Source of the DNA: Rhodobacteraceae bacterium 63075
Lineage (GTDB): Bacteria; Pseudomonadota; Alphaproteobacteria; Rhodobacterales; Rhodobacteraceae
DNA: 64,000 nucleotides
Assembly: GCA_003417655.1 (NCBI GenBank)
Contig: QVMW01000001.1
Span: 496,001 to 560,000, forward strand
Reading direction: 5' to 3'
The notes beneath the pieces are model-generated. The model worked only from the letters and a program-made list of their open reading frames with translations, did not search any database and was not told the origin of the DNA. Both the position numbers and the translations under genes were made by a program. Of the stretch, positions 1 to 8,529 are shown piece by piece. Position 1 is the first letter of the stretch. Each line of letters starts with the position of its first letter.

Positions 1-97
1 TACACCCCAACGGTGAGGCGCTAATTACGCGCAAGCGGCGGTCCTTTCAAGAGGGGTCGTGTATTTTTTGCAAGGGCTCGCTGCGGGCCTGGCGCGG

Positions 98-114
98 AGC
101 CCCGCAAGGGGGCT
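98..114 (-). terminator. Weak hairpin downstream of the SH3 protein gene
   Basis: A 6-bp stem (AGCCCC / GGGGCT) with a 5-nt loop lies just past the stop codon of the minus-strand SH3 gene. No T-run follows, so it may be only an RNA end-stabilising hairpin. The rest of positions 1-117 shows no convincing gene. Confidence 0.3.
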
Positions 115-117
115 GGC

Positions 118-630
118 TCAGTCGCGAATCTCGTCTGCGCGCACGCCCCAGAGGGCGGTTTTCGGCGCCCATCCGGCATAACCGGCGGCATGCAGGCGGC
201 ACCAGTCCGGAGCGCATTGTCCGAGCCGCGCGATCACGCCGGCCTCCAGCCGCGCGGTGATCTGTGTCTCCGGGTCGGGGCGCAGGTGCAGGGCCAGCAG
301 GTCCTCCTCCACGATCACGTAGCGCACGCCGGAGAGCAGCGAGTAATGCACCCAGCCCCCTGCGCCCTCGCGGTCCCGCACGCGGCGCCAGTGGCCATAC
401 TCCGCCGTGATCTCGACCGGCATGTTCTTGCGCTTGAAGATCCAGTCGATCTTGTGGCTCAGGGACGGCCCCCGGCGGACATTGCTTTCGGAGGTCTTGA
501 GCGAGACGAAACGCGGAATCGGCAGGTTGGTCACCTCGCCGCGTTCCGCCCCGGCGGTGGCGCTGGCCGGTGGCAGCAGCAGCGCCGCGGCCAGAATCAT
601 CATACCTGTGAAGATCACACGTCGGATCAT
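118..630 (-). CDS. Exported SH3-domain protein
   Basis: This 170-residue protein starts at MIRRVIF, which has a GAGG ribosome site about 8 nt upstream. A longer reading to 690 has no better support. Residues 1-27 form a signal peptide (basic start, hydrophobic core, ASA-type cleavage). The remainder resembles two bacterial SH3-like modules. The first has RRGPS, an aromatic-rich stretch and GGWVH, and the second has a CAPDWC segment and GWAPK. Proteins of this type act in the periplasm and often bind peptidoglycan or other wall material, but no catalytic residues are visible. It is transcribed divergently from the 2-hydroxyacid dehydrogenase gene. The exact ligand is unknown. Confidence 0.8.
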   Translation of the reverse strand: MIRRVIFTGMMILAAALLLPPASATAGAERGEVTNLPIPRFVSLKTSESNVRRGPSLSHKIDWIFKRKNMPVEITAEYGHWRRVRDREGAGGWVHYSLLSGVRYVIVEEDLLALHLRPDPETQITARLEAGVIARLGQCAPDWCRLHAAGYAGWAPKTALWGVRADEIRD

Positions 631-765
631 CGCGTTTGCCTCGAATTGCCTCTGCCCCGCAAGCCGCCTCGCGGTGTGTTTTTTGCGCAAGGGTTCTTGT
701 GCCTTGGCTTTCTATCGGTCAACTTGCCAGCAAGACGCGCCGAATAAAAGCAAAGGAATGCCGAT

Positions 766-1752
766 ATGTCATCTGGACGTCTGAGTGTTGTCGTCACGCG
801 ACGTTTGCCCGCGCCGGTGGAAGAGCGGCTGGGCGAGCTTTTCGACGTGACCCTCAGGGAGGATGACAGCCAGATGAGCCGCGAGGAGCTGGCGGCGGCG
901 ATGGCCGAGGCGGATGTGCTCGTGCCGACGCTGACCGACACGATCGACGCGGGGCTGCTGGCGCGGGCGGGCAAGCGGCTCAAGCTCATCGCCAATTACG
1001 GCGCGGGCTTCGATCATATCGACGTGGCGAGCGCCCTGCAGCGCGGCATTCTCGTCTCCAACACGCCGGGCGTTTCGGCCGATGACACCGCCGACATGAC
1101 CATGGCGCTGATGATGGCCGTCACGCGGCGCATCCCCGAGGGGCTCGACCTGATGCGCGCGGGCGGCTTCGCCGGGTTCTCGCCGACGGCGCTGCTGGGC
1201 ACGCGGCTCAGCGGCAAGCGCCTCGGCATCCTCGGATTGGGCCGGATCGGGCAGGGCGTGGCGCGGCGGGCGCAGGCCTTCGGCATGCAGATCCACTACC
1301 ACAACCGCCGCCGCCTGCGCGCCGAGACCGAGGAGAGCTTCGAGGCGACCTACTGGGAAAGTCTTGATCAGATGGTCGCGCGGATGGACGTGGTGAGCGT
1401 CTCCTGCCCGCATACCCCCTCGACCTTTCACCTGCTCAACGCGCGGCGGCTCAAGCTGATGAAAGAGGGCGCGGTGATCGTGAATACCTCGCGCGGCGAG
1501 GTGATCGACGAGAACGCGCTGGCCCGCCAGCTCAAGGCCGGGGCGCTCGGCGGGGCCGGGCTCGACGTGTTCGAACATGGCGGCGAATCGGCGCAGACCC
1601 TGCGCAGCCTGCCCAATGTCGTCCTGCTGCCGCACATGGCCAGCGCGACGGAAGAGGGCCGCATGGAGATGGGCGAGAAGGTCATCATCAATATCAAGAC
1701 ATTCGATGACGGGCACCGCCCGCCGGATCAGGTCGTGCCGTCGATGCTGTGA
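766..1752 (+). CDS. D-2-hydroxyacid dehydrogenase (glyoxylate/hydroxypyruvate reductase-like)
   Basis: This 328-residue NAD(P)-dependent enzyme interconverts a 2-keto acid and its D-2-hydroxy acid, most likely glyoxylate or hydroxypyruvate. The Rossmann glycine motif GLGRIG is at residues 157-162. The family's catalytic triad fits Arg243 (in NTSRGEV), Glu270 (in DVFE) and His290 (in LLPHMA). The length is normal for the family. The ATG is preceded by AAAGGA. It is divergent from the SH3 gene, with about 135 bp between the two starts as a shared promoter region. The substrate cannot be fixed from sequence alone. The GyaR/GhrB branch is favoured over phosphoglycerate dehydrogenase because there is no C-terminal regulatory domain. 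Confidence 0.88.
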   Translation: MSSGRLSVVVTRRLPAPVEERLGELFDVTLREDDSQMSREELAAAMAEADVLVPTLTDTIDAGLLARAGKRLKLIANYGAGFDHIDVASALQRGILVSNTPGVSADDTADMTMALMMAVTRRIPEGLDLMRAGGFAGFSPTALLGTRLSGKRLGILGLGRIGQGVARRAQAFGMQIHYHNRRRLRAETEESFEATYWESLDQMVARMDVVSVSCPHTPSTFHLLNARRLKLMKEGAVIVNTSRGEVIDENALARQLKAGALGGAGLDVFEHGGESAQTLRSLPNVVLLPHMASATEEGRMEMGEKVIINIKTFDDGHRPPDQVVPSML

Positions 1753-1838
1753 GCGGGCGGCCGGGAGTTTTCAGGTAAATGGTGTTAGGGTAGGAAACCG
1801 GCCGGAATCGGCTGGCCGAAGGGAAGGAGATTGCGCAG

Positions 1839-3632
1839 ATGCCGGGCCGCTTTGTCGCTTTGAAGGCTGCAACCCTCGGGCTTTTCCTGTGTGCCGGGGC
1901 GGTTGCGCAGGAGGCCGCCGACAGTGTTGCGCCGGAGGACGCGACGCCGCTTGGCGCGCTGGCGCTGAGCGACGCGGTCGAGGCCGCGCAGCAGGCCAAG
2001 GCTGCCGGCAAGCCGGTCCGCGCCGAGGACTGGATGATCGCGGCGGCCAACCCCTACGCCGTCGAAGCGGGCGCGGCAATCCTCGCCGAGGGCGGGACGG
2101 CGGCGGATGCGATGGTGGCGGTGCAGGCCGTGCTGGGGCTGGTGGAGCCGCAAAGCTCGGGCCTTGGCGGCGGCGCATTCCTTCTGTGGTATGATGCCGA
2201 GACCGGCGAGTTGAGCAGCCTTGACGGGCGCGAGACAGCGCCGCTTGCCGCGCGGCCGACCCTCTTTCAGGACGAAAACGGCGCACCGATGGGCTTTTTC
2301 GATGCGGTCGTCGGCGGGCGCTCCGTCGGTGTGCCGGGCACGCCCGCGCTCATGCAGGAGGCGCACAGGCGCTGGGGCAGCCGCTCATGGGCGGGCCTGT
2401 TCACCCGCGCGATCAGCCTTGCCGAGGAGGGTTTCATCGTCTCGCCGCGGCTCGCGGCCATGGTGGCCGCGGATGCCGGGCGGCTTTCGCGCGATCCGGT
2501 GGCGCGCGATTATTTCCTGCCCATGGGCCGGCCGATCTTCGAAGGTCAGCTCCTGAGGAACGCGGCCTATGCGGAGAGCCTGCGCACCCTGGCGGGCAAC
2601 GGCACGGGGCCGTTCTATACCGGGAGCATCGCGCGCGAGATCGTCGCCAAGGTGCGCGGTCACGAGGAGAACCCGGGGGTTCTGAGCGAGATCGACATGG
2701 CGCTCTATACGGTGCGCGCCCGCGCACCTGTCTGCGCCGCCTATCGCGGGGCCGATATCTGCGGCATGGGGCCGCCCTCCTCGGGCGGGCTGACCGTGGG
2801 CCAGACGCTGGGAATGCTGGAGCAACACGCGCTCGGCGGGCCGGACGAGCCTGAGGCGTGGCGGCTGATCGGCGATGCCAGCCGCCTCGCCTTCGCCGAC
2901 CGGGGCCGCTACATGGCCGACAGCGACTATGTGCCGGTGCCCGCGCAAGGGCTGCTGGCCGAGGATTACCTGCGCCAGCGCGGCGCGCTTCTGGGCGGCA
3001 GCGAGGCGCTGGGCACAGTGGCGCCCGGCGCGCCGGAATTCGACCACAGCCTCAACCTTGCCGATGACGCCTCGCTCGAGCTGCCCTCGACCTCGCATAT
3101 CTCCATTGTCGACAGCTTCGGCAACGCGCTCTCGATGACCACGACGATCGAGAACGCCTTCGGCTCGCGGCTCATGGTGGGAGGCTTCCTGCTCAACAAC
3201 GAGATGACGGATTTCTCCTTCCGGTCGCATCGCGGCGGCGTGCCCATCGCCAACCGCGTCGAGCCGGGCAAGCGCCCGCGCTCCTCGATGGCCCCGACGA
3301 TCGTGATGCGGGAGGGTGCGCCCGTCGCCGTGCTGGGCAGCCCGGGCGGCAGCCGGATCATCCCTTACGTGGCCAGGACGCTGATCGCGCATCTCGACTG
3401 GGACATGGACGCGCAAGAGGCCGTGAGCCTGCCCCATCTCGTCAACCGCTTCGGCCGCTACGACATCGAGGAGGGCACAGCCGCCGAGGCGCTGGCCGAG
3501 CCGCTGCGCGAGATGGGCTACGAGGTCAGCATCCGCGGGCTCAACTCGGGGCTGCACATGATCGTTCTGGGAGCGGACGGGCTCTCGGGCGGGGCCGACC
3601 CGCGCCGCGAAGGGATCGCGCTGGGGGAGTGA
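1839..3632 (+). CDS. ggt: Gamma-glutamyltransferase
   Basis: This 597-residue periplasmic N-terminal-nucleophile hydrolase cleaves or transfers the gamma-glutamyl group of glutathione and related peptides. Residues 1-23 form a signal peptide ending near AVAQ. The precursor self-cleaves before the catalytic threonine, which is Thr418 in the TSHISIVD motif. The downstream LLNNEMTDF and GSPGGSRIIPY segments are typical of the small subunit, and the SSGLGGGAFLLW region is typical of the large subunit. An AAGGGAAGGAG ribosome site precedes the ATG. It follows the dehydrogenase gene by 86 bp on the same strand and may be co-transcribed, though no pathway link is evident. Confidence 0.95.
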   Translation: MPGRFVALKAATLGLFLCAGAVAQEAADSVAPEDATPLGALALSDAVEAAQQAKAAGKPVRAEDWMIAAANPYAVEAGAAILAEGGTAADAMVAVQAVLGLVEPQSSGLGGGAFLLWYDAETGELSSLDGRETAPLAARPTLFQDENGAPMGFFDAVVGGRSVGVPGTPALMQEAHRRWGSRSWAGLFTRAISLAEEGFIVSPRLAAMVAADAGRLSRDPVARDYFLPMGRPIFEGQLLRNAAYAESLRTLAGNGTGPFYTGSIAREIVAKVRGHEENPGVLSEIDMALYTVRARAPVCAAYRGADICGMGPPSSGGLTVGQTLGMLEQHALGGPDEPEAWRLIGDASRLAFADRGRYMADSDYVPVPAQGLLAEDYLRQRGALLGGSEALGTVAPGAPEFDHSLNLADDASLELPSTSHISIVDSFGNALSMTTTIENAFGSRLMVGGFLLNNEMTDFSFRSHRGGVPIANRVEPGKRPRSSMAPTIVMREGAPVAVLGSPGGSRIIPYVARTLIAHLDWDMDAQEAVSLPHLVNRFGRYDIEEGTAAEALAEPLREMGYEVSIRGLNSGLHMIVLGADGLSGGADPRREGIALGE

Positions 3633-3662
3633 AGACGCGACCAGACAGGCGCGGGGGCAAGC

Positions 3663-3697
3663 CCGCGGCGATTTGCGCCGCGGCGGAGTCGCATTTT
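3663..3697 (+). terminator. Probable intrinsic terminator after ggt
   Basis: A perfect 8-bp stem (CCGCGGCG / CGCCGCGG) with a 5-nt loop is followed about 9 nt later by a T-run. A second overlapping hairpin (GCGGG/CCCGC) lies just upstream. The spacing to the T-run is longer than ideal. Confidence 0.5.
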
Positions 3698-3780
3698 TCC
3701 CTAAACCGGTCGGGAGTTTGCGGCGCGCCTGCCCCCAGATGCGTCATACCATGGGCAACGCATTCCAAGGGAGTCGGCCC

Positions 3781-6282
3781 ATGAAAACCCAAGTTAAAGC
3801 CCTCGTCGTCGGTGGCGGTGCCATCGGCACCTCGATCGCCTATCATCTGGCCAAGGCCGGCTGGGAGGATGTCATGCTGATCGAGCGCGATGAGCTGACC
3901 TCCGGCTCCACCTGGCACGCCGCCGGCCTGCTGCCGCTGTTCAACATGTCCTACGCGGTCAGCCATATCCACGACTACTCCGTGAAATACTACAAGACGC
4001 TGGAAGACGAGACCGGGCTGAACGCCGGGTTCTCTGTTGTCGGCAACCTGCGCATGGCACGCACCAAGGAGCGCATGGACGAATACATGCTCTATGCCTC
4101 CACCGCCGAGACGGTGGGCGTGCATTACGAATGGATGACGCCGGAGCAGATCAAGGAGAAATGGCCGCTGGTGAACACCTCCGACCTGCAGGGCGCGATC
4201 TACCACCCCGATGACGGCTATATCAATCCGGCGGACCTCACGATGGCCATGGCCAAGGGCGCGCGCCAGCGCGGTGTGAGCATCGAGCGCAAATGGCAGG
4301 CCGACGGCTTCGAATGGAAAGGGGATCACTGGGACGTGACGCTGACCAAGATGGTCGAGAAGGGCGGCAACCTCGTGCCCTCCGAGGAGCAGGTTGTCGT
4401 CTCCGCCGAGCACGTCGTCACCGCCAGCGGCAACCACGCGCAGCGCACCGCCAAGCTGCTTGGCATCAAGAGCGCGGCGATCCCCGTCGAGCACCAGTTC
4501 ATCGTGACAGAGCCCGACCCCGCTCTGGTGGAATACCGCAAGGAGCACCCCGAACATCCCGTCCTGCGCGATGCGGATGCCAAGTGGTATGTCCGCGAGG
4601 AGCGCGGCGGGTGGATCCTCGGACCCTATGAGCTCAACGCCCCCGCGCGCTTCGAATACGGCGTGCCCGACAGCTTCCGCGCCGATCTATTCCCGCTCGA
4701 TCTCGAACGGATCGAAGAGGAATACATGTCCATGATCCACCGCATCCCTTCGACCGAGGAAGTGGGCCTGAAGGACGATTACAACGGCCCGATCTGCTAC
4801 ACGCCCGACGGCAACCCGCTGGTCGGCCCCGCGCCGGGGCTGCGCAACATGTGGCTGGCCGAGGGCTTCTCCTTCGGGATCACCGCCGCCGGCGGCACCG
4901 GCTATTACCTTGCCCAGATGATGGTCGAGGGCGAGGCCGAGATCGACATGGCGTCGCTCGATCCCAAACGCTTCGGCGGCTGGATCACGACAGAATACAG
5001 CGCCCGCAAGAGCGAAGAAGCCTACGAGCACGTCTATATCCTGCACCACCCCGACGAAGAGCGCGAGAAATGCCGCCCGCTGCGCACCGCGCCGAGCTAT
5101 GACCGGCTCAAGGCGCGCGGCGCGCAGTTCGGCGTTGTCAACGGCTTTGAACGGCCCAACTATTTCGGCCCGCTGGATGCGCCCGAGAGCTTCGACCATG
5201 ACGCGCGCAGCTTCCGCCGGGGCGGCTGGTGGCAATACGCGGTCGAGGAAGCCAAGGCCGTGCGCGAAGGCGTCGGCCTGCTCGATGCCAGCGCGTTTAC
5301 CAAGCACACGGTGAAGGGCCCGGGCGCGACAGCCTTCCTTGACTGGTTCACCTGCAACAAGCTGCCCAAGGTGGGCCGCATCAACCTCACCTACGCGCTG
5401 ACGCCGCAGGGCACGACGCGCACGGAATACACGATCGTGCGGCTGGCCGAGGACGAATACTATCTCGTCTCGTCGGGCGCGCTGACCGACTATGACGGTG
5501 ACTACCTGCGCAAATGCGCCGCCGACAAGGCGGAAGAGTTCGGCTATGTCGCGGTCGAGGATGTGACGACCCAATGGGGCGTCTTCGCCATTGCCGGGCC
5601 GAAATCGCGCGATGTGCTGAAAGAGGTCATCAAGGATGCCGAGCCGGAAACGGCGTTGTCGAACAAGCGTTTCCCCTGGCTCTCGGCGCGCCAGATCGAG
5701 CTCGGCATGTGCCCGGTCAACGCGATCCGCGTGGCCTATACCGGAGAGCTGGGCTGGGAGCTGCATCACCCGATCGAGATGCAGAACTATCTCTTCGACC
5801 TGCTCGAAGCGGCGGGCGAAAAGCATGGCATGAAGCTGGTCGGCGCGCGGGCGCAGGGCTGGCTGCGGCAGGAAAAGAGCTACCGCGCCTTCGGCAACGA
5901 GCTGGGCCGCGACGCCACGCCGCTCGAGGCCGACCTGCCGCGTTTCGTGGACCTCACCAAGGAGTTCCAGGGCAAGGAAGCGATGGAAGAGATCGGCGTG
6001 CGCGTGAAGTGCTGCACCGTGCTGATCGACGGGCCGGAGGATTCCGACCCCTGGGGCCACGAGGCGCTCTACACCGAGGGCGGCGAGCGCGTCGGGCGGC
6101 TGACTTCGGGCGGCTATTCCGTGGCCTTCGAGAAGGGCATCGGCATGGGCTATGTCACGCCGGAACACGCCGTGGAAGGCACGAAGCTCAAGGTCAAGAT
6201 GCTGGATGCGCTCTGGGATGCGGTCGTCACCTGCGACAGCCCCTATGACCCGAAGAACGAGACCATCCGCAAGGACGGGTGA
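3781..6282 (+). CDS. FAD-dependent oxidoreductase-GcvT fusion (dimethylglycine/sarcosine dehydrogenase family)
   Basis: This 833-residue cytoplasmic enzyme starts at MKTQVKAL, which has AAGGGAG just upstream. An in-frame extension to 3673 lacks such a site. The N-terminal DAO-type flavin domain has GGGAIG at residues 11-16, Glu35 for the FAD ribose and GSTWHAAG, where His46 matches the histidine that carries covalent FAD in dimethylglycine dehydrogenase. An FAO-type linker follows, then a tetrahydrofolate-binding GcvT domain from roughly residue 430 to the end. The family demethylates N-methyl amino acids and passes the one-carbon unit to folate. The exact substrate (dimethylglycine, sarcosine or another methylamine derivative) is not determined. 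It appears monocistronic, with terminators on both sides. Confidence 0.85.
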   Translation: MKTQVKALVVGGGAIGTSIAYHLAKAGWEDVMLIERDELTSGSTWHAAGLLPLFNMSYAVSHIHDYSVKYYKTLEDETGLNAGFSVVGNLRMARTKERMDEYMLYASTAETVGVHYEWMTPEQIKEKWPLVNTSDLQGAIYHPDDGYINPADLTMAMAKGARQRGVSIERKWQADGFEWKGDHWDVTLTKMVEKGGNLVPSEEQVVVSAEHVVTASGNHAQRTAKLLGIKSAAIPVEHQFIVTEPDPALVEYRKEHPEHPVLRDADAKWYVREERGGWILGPYELNAPARFEYGVPDSFRADLFPLDLERIEEEYMSMIHRIPSTEEVGLKDDYNGPICYTPDGNPLVGPAPGLRNMWLAEGFSFGITAAGGTGYYLAQMMVEGEAEIDMASLDPKRFGGWITTEYSARKSEEAYEHVYILHHPDEEREKCRPLRTAPSYDRLKARGAQFGVVNGFERPNYFGPLDAPESFDHDARSFRRGGWWQYAVEEAKAVREGVGLLDASAFTKHTVKGPGATAFLDWFTCNKLPKVGRINLTYALTPQGTTRTEYTIVRLAEDEYYLVSSGALTDYDGDYLRKCAADKAEEFGYVAVEDVTTQWGVFAIAGPKSRDVLKEVIKDAEPETALSNKRFPWLSARQIELGMCPVNAIRVAYTGELGWELHHPIEMQNYLFDLLEAAGEKHGMKLVGARAQGWLRQEKSYRAFGNELGRDATPLEADLPRFVDLTKEFQGKEAMEEIGVRVKCCTVLIDGPEDSDPWGHEALYTEGGERVGRLTSGGYSVAFEKGIGMGYVTPEHAVEGTKLKVKMLDALWDAVVTCDSPYDPKNETIRKDG

Positions 6283-6302
6283 GCGACTGTATCACGCTGG
6301 TG

Positions 6303-6336
6303 AGAAAGGCGGGGCTTCGGCGCCGCCTTTCTTGTT
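6303..6336 (+). terminator. Intrinsic terminator after the FAD-GcvT gene
   Basis: A GAAAGGCGG / CCGCCTTTC stem (9 bp) closes over a short GC-rich loop and is followed by TTGTTT, about 20 bp past the stop codon. It is well placed to end the upstream transcript. Confidence 0.75.
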
Positions 6337-6588
6337 TCGGGGTATCAGAAAGGCGCGGTGGGTGCAGCAGCAGATGCTAGGCTGTTTTGGCTACAAAGGG
6401 GACGTTGGAATGCGAAGCTCCTGCGCGGAATCAAGGCGCGAAGCGCCGCCGCGCATCGCCGACGCGCCCCCACGCGGAGGCGATTTGGCTGGGCTTGGCG
6501 CATCGCTCGAATTTTACTCGGATTTGGTTGGCATAAAGTGCCTGGCCCATGCGTCTGATCGCCACCGCGCGCGTCGGCAATGCGCGGC
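6337..6588. other. Non-coding interval between terminator and GH25 gene
   Basis: About 250 bp with no supportable gene on either strand. The short open frames have no ribosome sites and no recognisable protein features. The stretch is GC-rich and its wording is reminiscent of intergenic filler that is often mis-called as small proteins in roseobacter genomes. See the findings for a possible dispersed repeat. Confidence 0.4.
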
Positions 6589-7329
6589 TCACCGCCCCAG
6601 CGTGCGCAGCCAGTCTTTCCAGGCGCGGCGATTGCCGTTGAAGACGTTGATGTCCACGCCGCCCTCGATCCCGTCGATGATCCCCGTGGAGGTATATTGC
6701 CAGAAACGCCAGGGCTGGCCGGGATAGCGCTCGCTGGGCGTGGCCGCCGTGGAGCGCAGCCAGAACTCTTCGCCGCGCAGGCGGTGCAGCGCGTTGTCGG
6801 CATAGAAGCCCGGGGTCGTGTAGATGATCGGGCGCTGGCCGTAATGGCGCTCGATCATCTTCATGAAGACGATCATCTCCCGGCGCACCTTGCGCGCGGG
6901 CGGGCGTTTCTTGCAGGTGGGCGAGAAGGGGTTCCATTCCATGTCGAGCACGGGCGGCAGCGCGCCGCGCGCTTTCGGGACATTGCGGATGAACCAGCGG
7001 GCCTGAACGCGCGGCGGTGTGCAGAAATAGTAGAAGTGGTAGGCCCCGACGGGGATGCCGGCGCGCCTTGCGCCGCGCCAGTGCGACTTGAACATCGGGT
7101 CGAGCAGATCGCCGCCTTCCGTGGCCTTGACGAAGGCGAAGCTCGCGCCCGCGCGGGCCGCGCGGCGCCAGTCGATATGCTTTTGAAAACGCGCCGCGTC
7201 GATCCCGTGGACGGGGTATTGATGCGGCGCGCGCCCGTTGAAATCCACCGGGTCACTGTCGCCGAAGCGCGGATCGGCGAGGGCGGGACAGGTGAGGGCG
7301 AGGGCCAGAAGGAAAACCATGAAACGCAT
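6589..7329 (-). CDS. Secreted glycoside hydrolase family 25 lysozyme
   Basis: This 246-residue muramidase-like protein cleaves the beta-1,4 bond between N-acetylmuramic acid and N-acetylglucosamine. Residues 1-18 form a signal peptide (MRFMVFLLALALTCPALA). The GH25 barrel is seen in GIDAARFQ (Asp44), FAFVKATEG, GAYHFYYF and the catalytic DxE pair Asp129/Glu131. The C-terminal WQYTS and DINVFNG segments are family hallmarks. There is no prophage context, so a host wall-remodelling or predatory role is more likely than a phage lysin. The ATG lies 1 nt after the T-run of an intrinsic terminator, so no ordinary ribosome site is available. A second ATG three codons in has none either. Confidence 0.87.
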   Translation of the reverse strand: MRFMVFLLALALTCPALADPRFGDSDPVDFNGRAPHQYPVHGIDAARFQKHIDWRRAARAGASFAFVKATEGGDLLDPMFKSHWRGARRAGIPVGAYHFYYFCTPPRVQARWFIRNVPKARGALPPVLDMEWNPFSPTCKKRPPARKVRREMIVFMKMIERHYGQRPIIYTTPGFYADNALHRLRGEEFWLRSTAATPSERYPGQPWRFWQYTSTGIIDGIEGGVDINVFNGNRRAWKDWLRTLGR

Positions 7330-7330
7330 G

Positions 7331-7372
7331 AAAAAACCGATCCTGGGCTGGGAAAGCTCCCCTCAGGATCGG
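7331..7372 (-). terminator. Intrinsic terminator directly before the GH25 start codon
   Basis: Read on the minus strand, CCGATCCTG and CAGGATCGG form a perfect 9-bp stem around an 18-nt loop and are followed immediately by six T residues. It lies about 57 bp past the stop of the CMD-family gene and 1 nt before the GH25 ATG. Confidence 0.85.
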
Positions 7373-7428
7373 CATGGCCAGCGCCCCGGTCAAGCGCCCT
7401 CGGACGCCAACTGGCAGAAAACGGCCCG

Positions 7429-7767
7429 TCAGGCGGCGCTCAGCTCATCGAAGCATTCAAGCGCCTTGGCCGCATACATCATCGACGGCCCGCCGCCCAT
7501 CTGGATCGCCATCGAGAGCACGTCGGCGACCTCCTCGCGCGTCGCGCCGGCCTTGATCAGGGCCTCGCAGTGCAGCACGATGCAGGGCTCGCAGCGCATC
7601 CCCACGGCGATCCCGAGCGCGACGAATTCCTTGGTCTTGAACTCCAGCGTGCCGCCGTCCTTGACGGCCTTGCCGAGCGCGCCGAAGGCGCGGGTCGTGT
7701 CGGGGATCGTCTTGTTCAGGCCGCGCAGTTGATCGCGCGTGCCGGTGAGTTTGTCTTGCCAGCTCAT
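7429..7767 (-). CDS. Carboxymuconolactone decarboxylase / AhpD-like family protein
   Basis: This 112-residue small all-helical protein carries the AhpD-type redox motif C59-x-x-C62 with His66 four residues after the second cysteine (CEPCIVLH). The family includes alkylhydroperoxidases and related thiol-dependent antioxidants. The helix VADVLSMAIQMGGGPSMMY is typical. The length matches the single-domain group. It follows the DUF938 methyltransferase gene on the same strand by about 100 bp and ends before a strong terminator. Peroxidase activity is a family inference, since many members are uncharacterised. Confidence 0.85.
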   Translation of the reverse strand: MSWQDKLTGTRDQLRGLNKTIPDTTRAFGALGKAVKDGGTLEFKTKEFVALGIAVGMRCEPCIVLHCEALIKAGATREEVADVLSMAIQMGGGPSMMYAAKALECFDELSAA

Positions 7768-7825
7768 ATTCGGCTCCCTTGATGTGTTCGGGGCAGCAAG
7801 ATCACGCCCCGCGCGGCGCTTCCTT

Positions 7826-7879
7826 GATCCAGATCAGAACGGGGATCCAGATCAGAACGGGGATCCAGATCAGAACGGG
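7826..7879. repeat. Three perfect 18-bp tandem repeats
   Basis: The unit GATCCAGATCAGAACGGG occurs three times without a mismatch (7826-7843, 7844-7861, 7862-7879). The third copy contains the stop codon of the DUF938 gene. Because 18 is a multiple of 3, each of the other copies repeats an in-frame TGA. Confidence 0.97.
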
Positions 7880-8529
7880 CGCGTCGCGACGAAAGACATG
7901 TTGTTGGACGGCATTTCGAAGACCTGCACCAGATCCATCCCGCTTTCGTGGATCCAGTCGATCACGTCCCAGTCATCCTTGAAGCCGATCTCGGGGTTTT
8001 CGGCCGTAAGGCGCGCGTGAAAGGCCGTATCGCCTTCCGAGGTCGTCTCGCCATCGCGCAGGAAAGGGCCGTAGAGATGGAAGATACCCTGCGGCGCGAG
8101 CGCGCGGCCCGCCTCGCGGATGAGCGTGCGGGCCTGTGGCTCGGTGATCAGGTGCAAAAGGTTGGTGAGCGTGATCAGGTTCTGCCCGCCATGCTGCGCG
8201 CTCCAGCCCTCCGCCGTGGCGTCGAGATGGATCGCCGGGGCGATGTTGCCCTGGCCCGAGGCGGCGGCCCAGGCGTCGATGCTGGCGCGGCGGTCCGGGT
8301 CGATATCCGAAGGTTGCCAGTGAAGATGCGGGATGCGTTCGGCGAGATGGGCCACGTGCTGCCCCGTGCCGGAGGCGATCTCGAGCGCCGTTCCTGCCTC
8401 GGGTGCATGGTAGGCCAGCACATCGGCGATGACGCCGATATTCCGCGCGGCGGCGGGGGCGTAGAGGCGGCCATCCTCCAGGGTCTCGGCATAATTCGCG
8501 ATGATCGACGTGTTTTCGGAGCTTGTCAT
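7870..8529 (-). CDS. DUF938 family SAM-dependent methyltransferase
   Basis: This 219-residue protein has the DUF938 hallmarks: YAPAAARN near residue 25, then the SAM-binding motif ALEIASGTGQH around residues 48-58, WQPSDIDP and the NLLHLI segment. The fold is a class I methyltransferase with unknown substrate. Its start overlaps the end of the upstream flavoprotein gene by 4 bp (ATGA), so the two are translationally coupled. Its stop lies within a tandem repeat. It is the third gene of an aldo/keto reductase, flavoprotein, DUF938 operon. Confidence 0.85.
   Translation of the reverse strand: MTSSENTSIIANYAETLEDGRLYAPAAARNIGVIADVLAYHAPEAGTALEIASGTGQHVAHLAERIPHLHWQPSDIDPDRRASIDAWAAASGQGNIAPAIHLDATAEGWSAQHGGQNLITLTNLLHLITEPQARTLIREAGRALAPQGIFHLYGPFLRDGETTSEGDTAFHARLTAENPEIGFKDDWDVIDWIHESGMDLVQVFEMPSNNMSFVATRPF

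Noticed and set aside
3781-6282. DMSP demethylase DmdA
   Set aside because: DmdA is a single GcvT-type domain of about 365 residues. This protein has an N-terminal FAD oxidoreductase domain with a covalent-flavin histidine and is 833 residues long.
6589-7329. GH25 lysozyme as part of a prophage
   Set aside because: It has a signal peptide and no holin, tail or integrase genes nearby.
7826-7879. CRISPR array
   Set aside because: The repeat is 18 bp, directly tandem and without spacers, and no cas genes are present.
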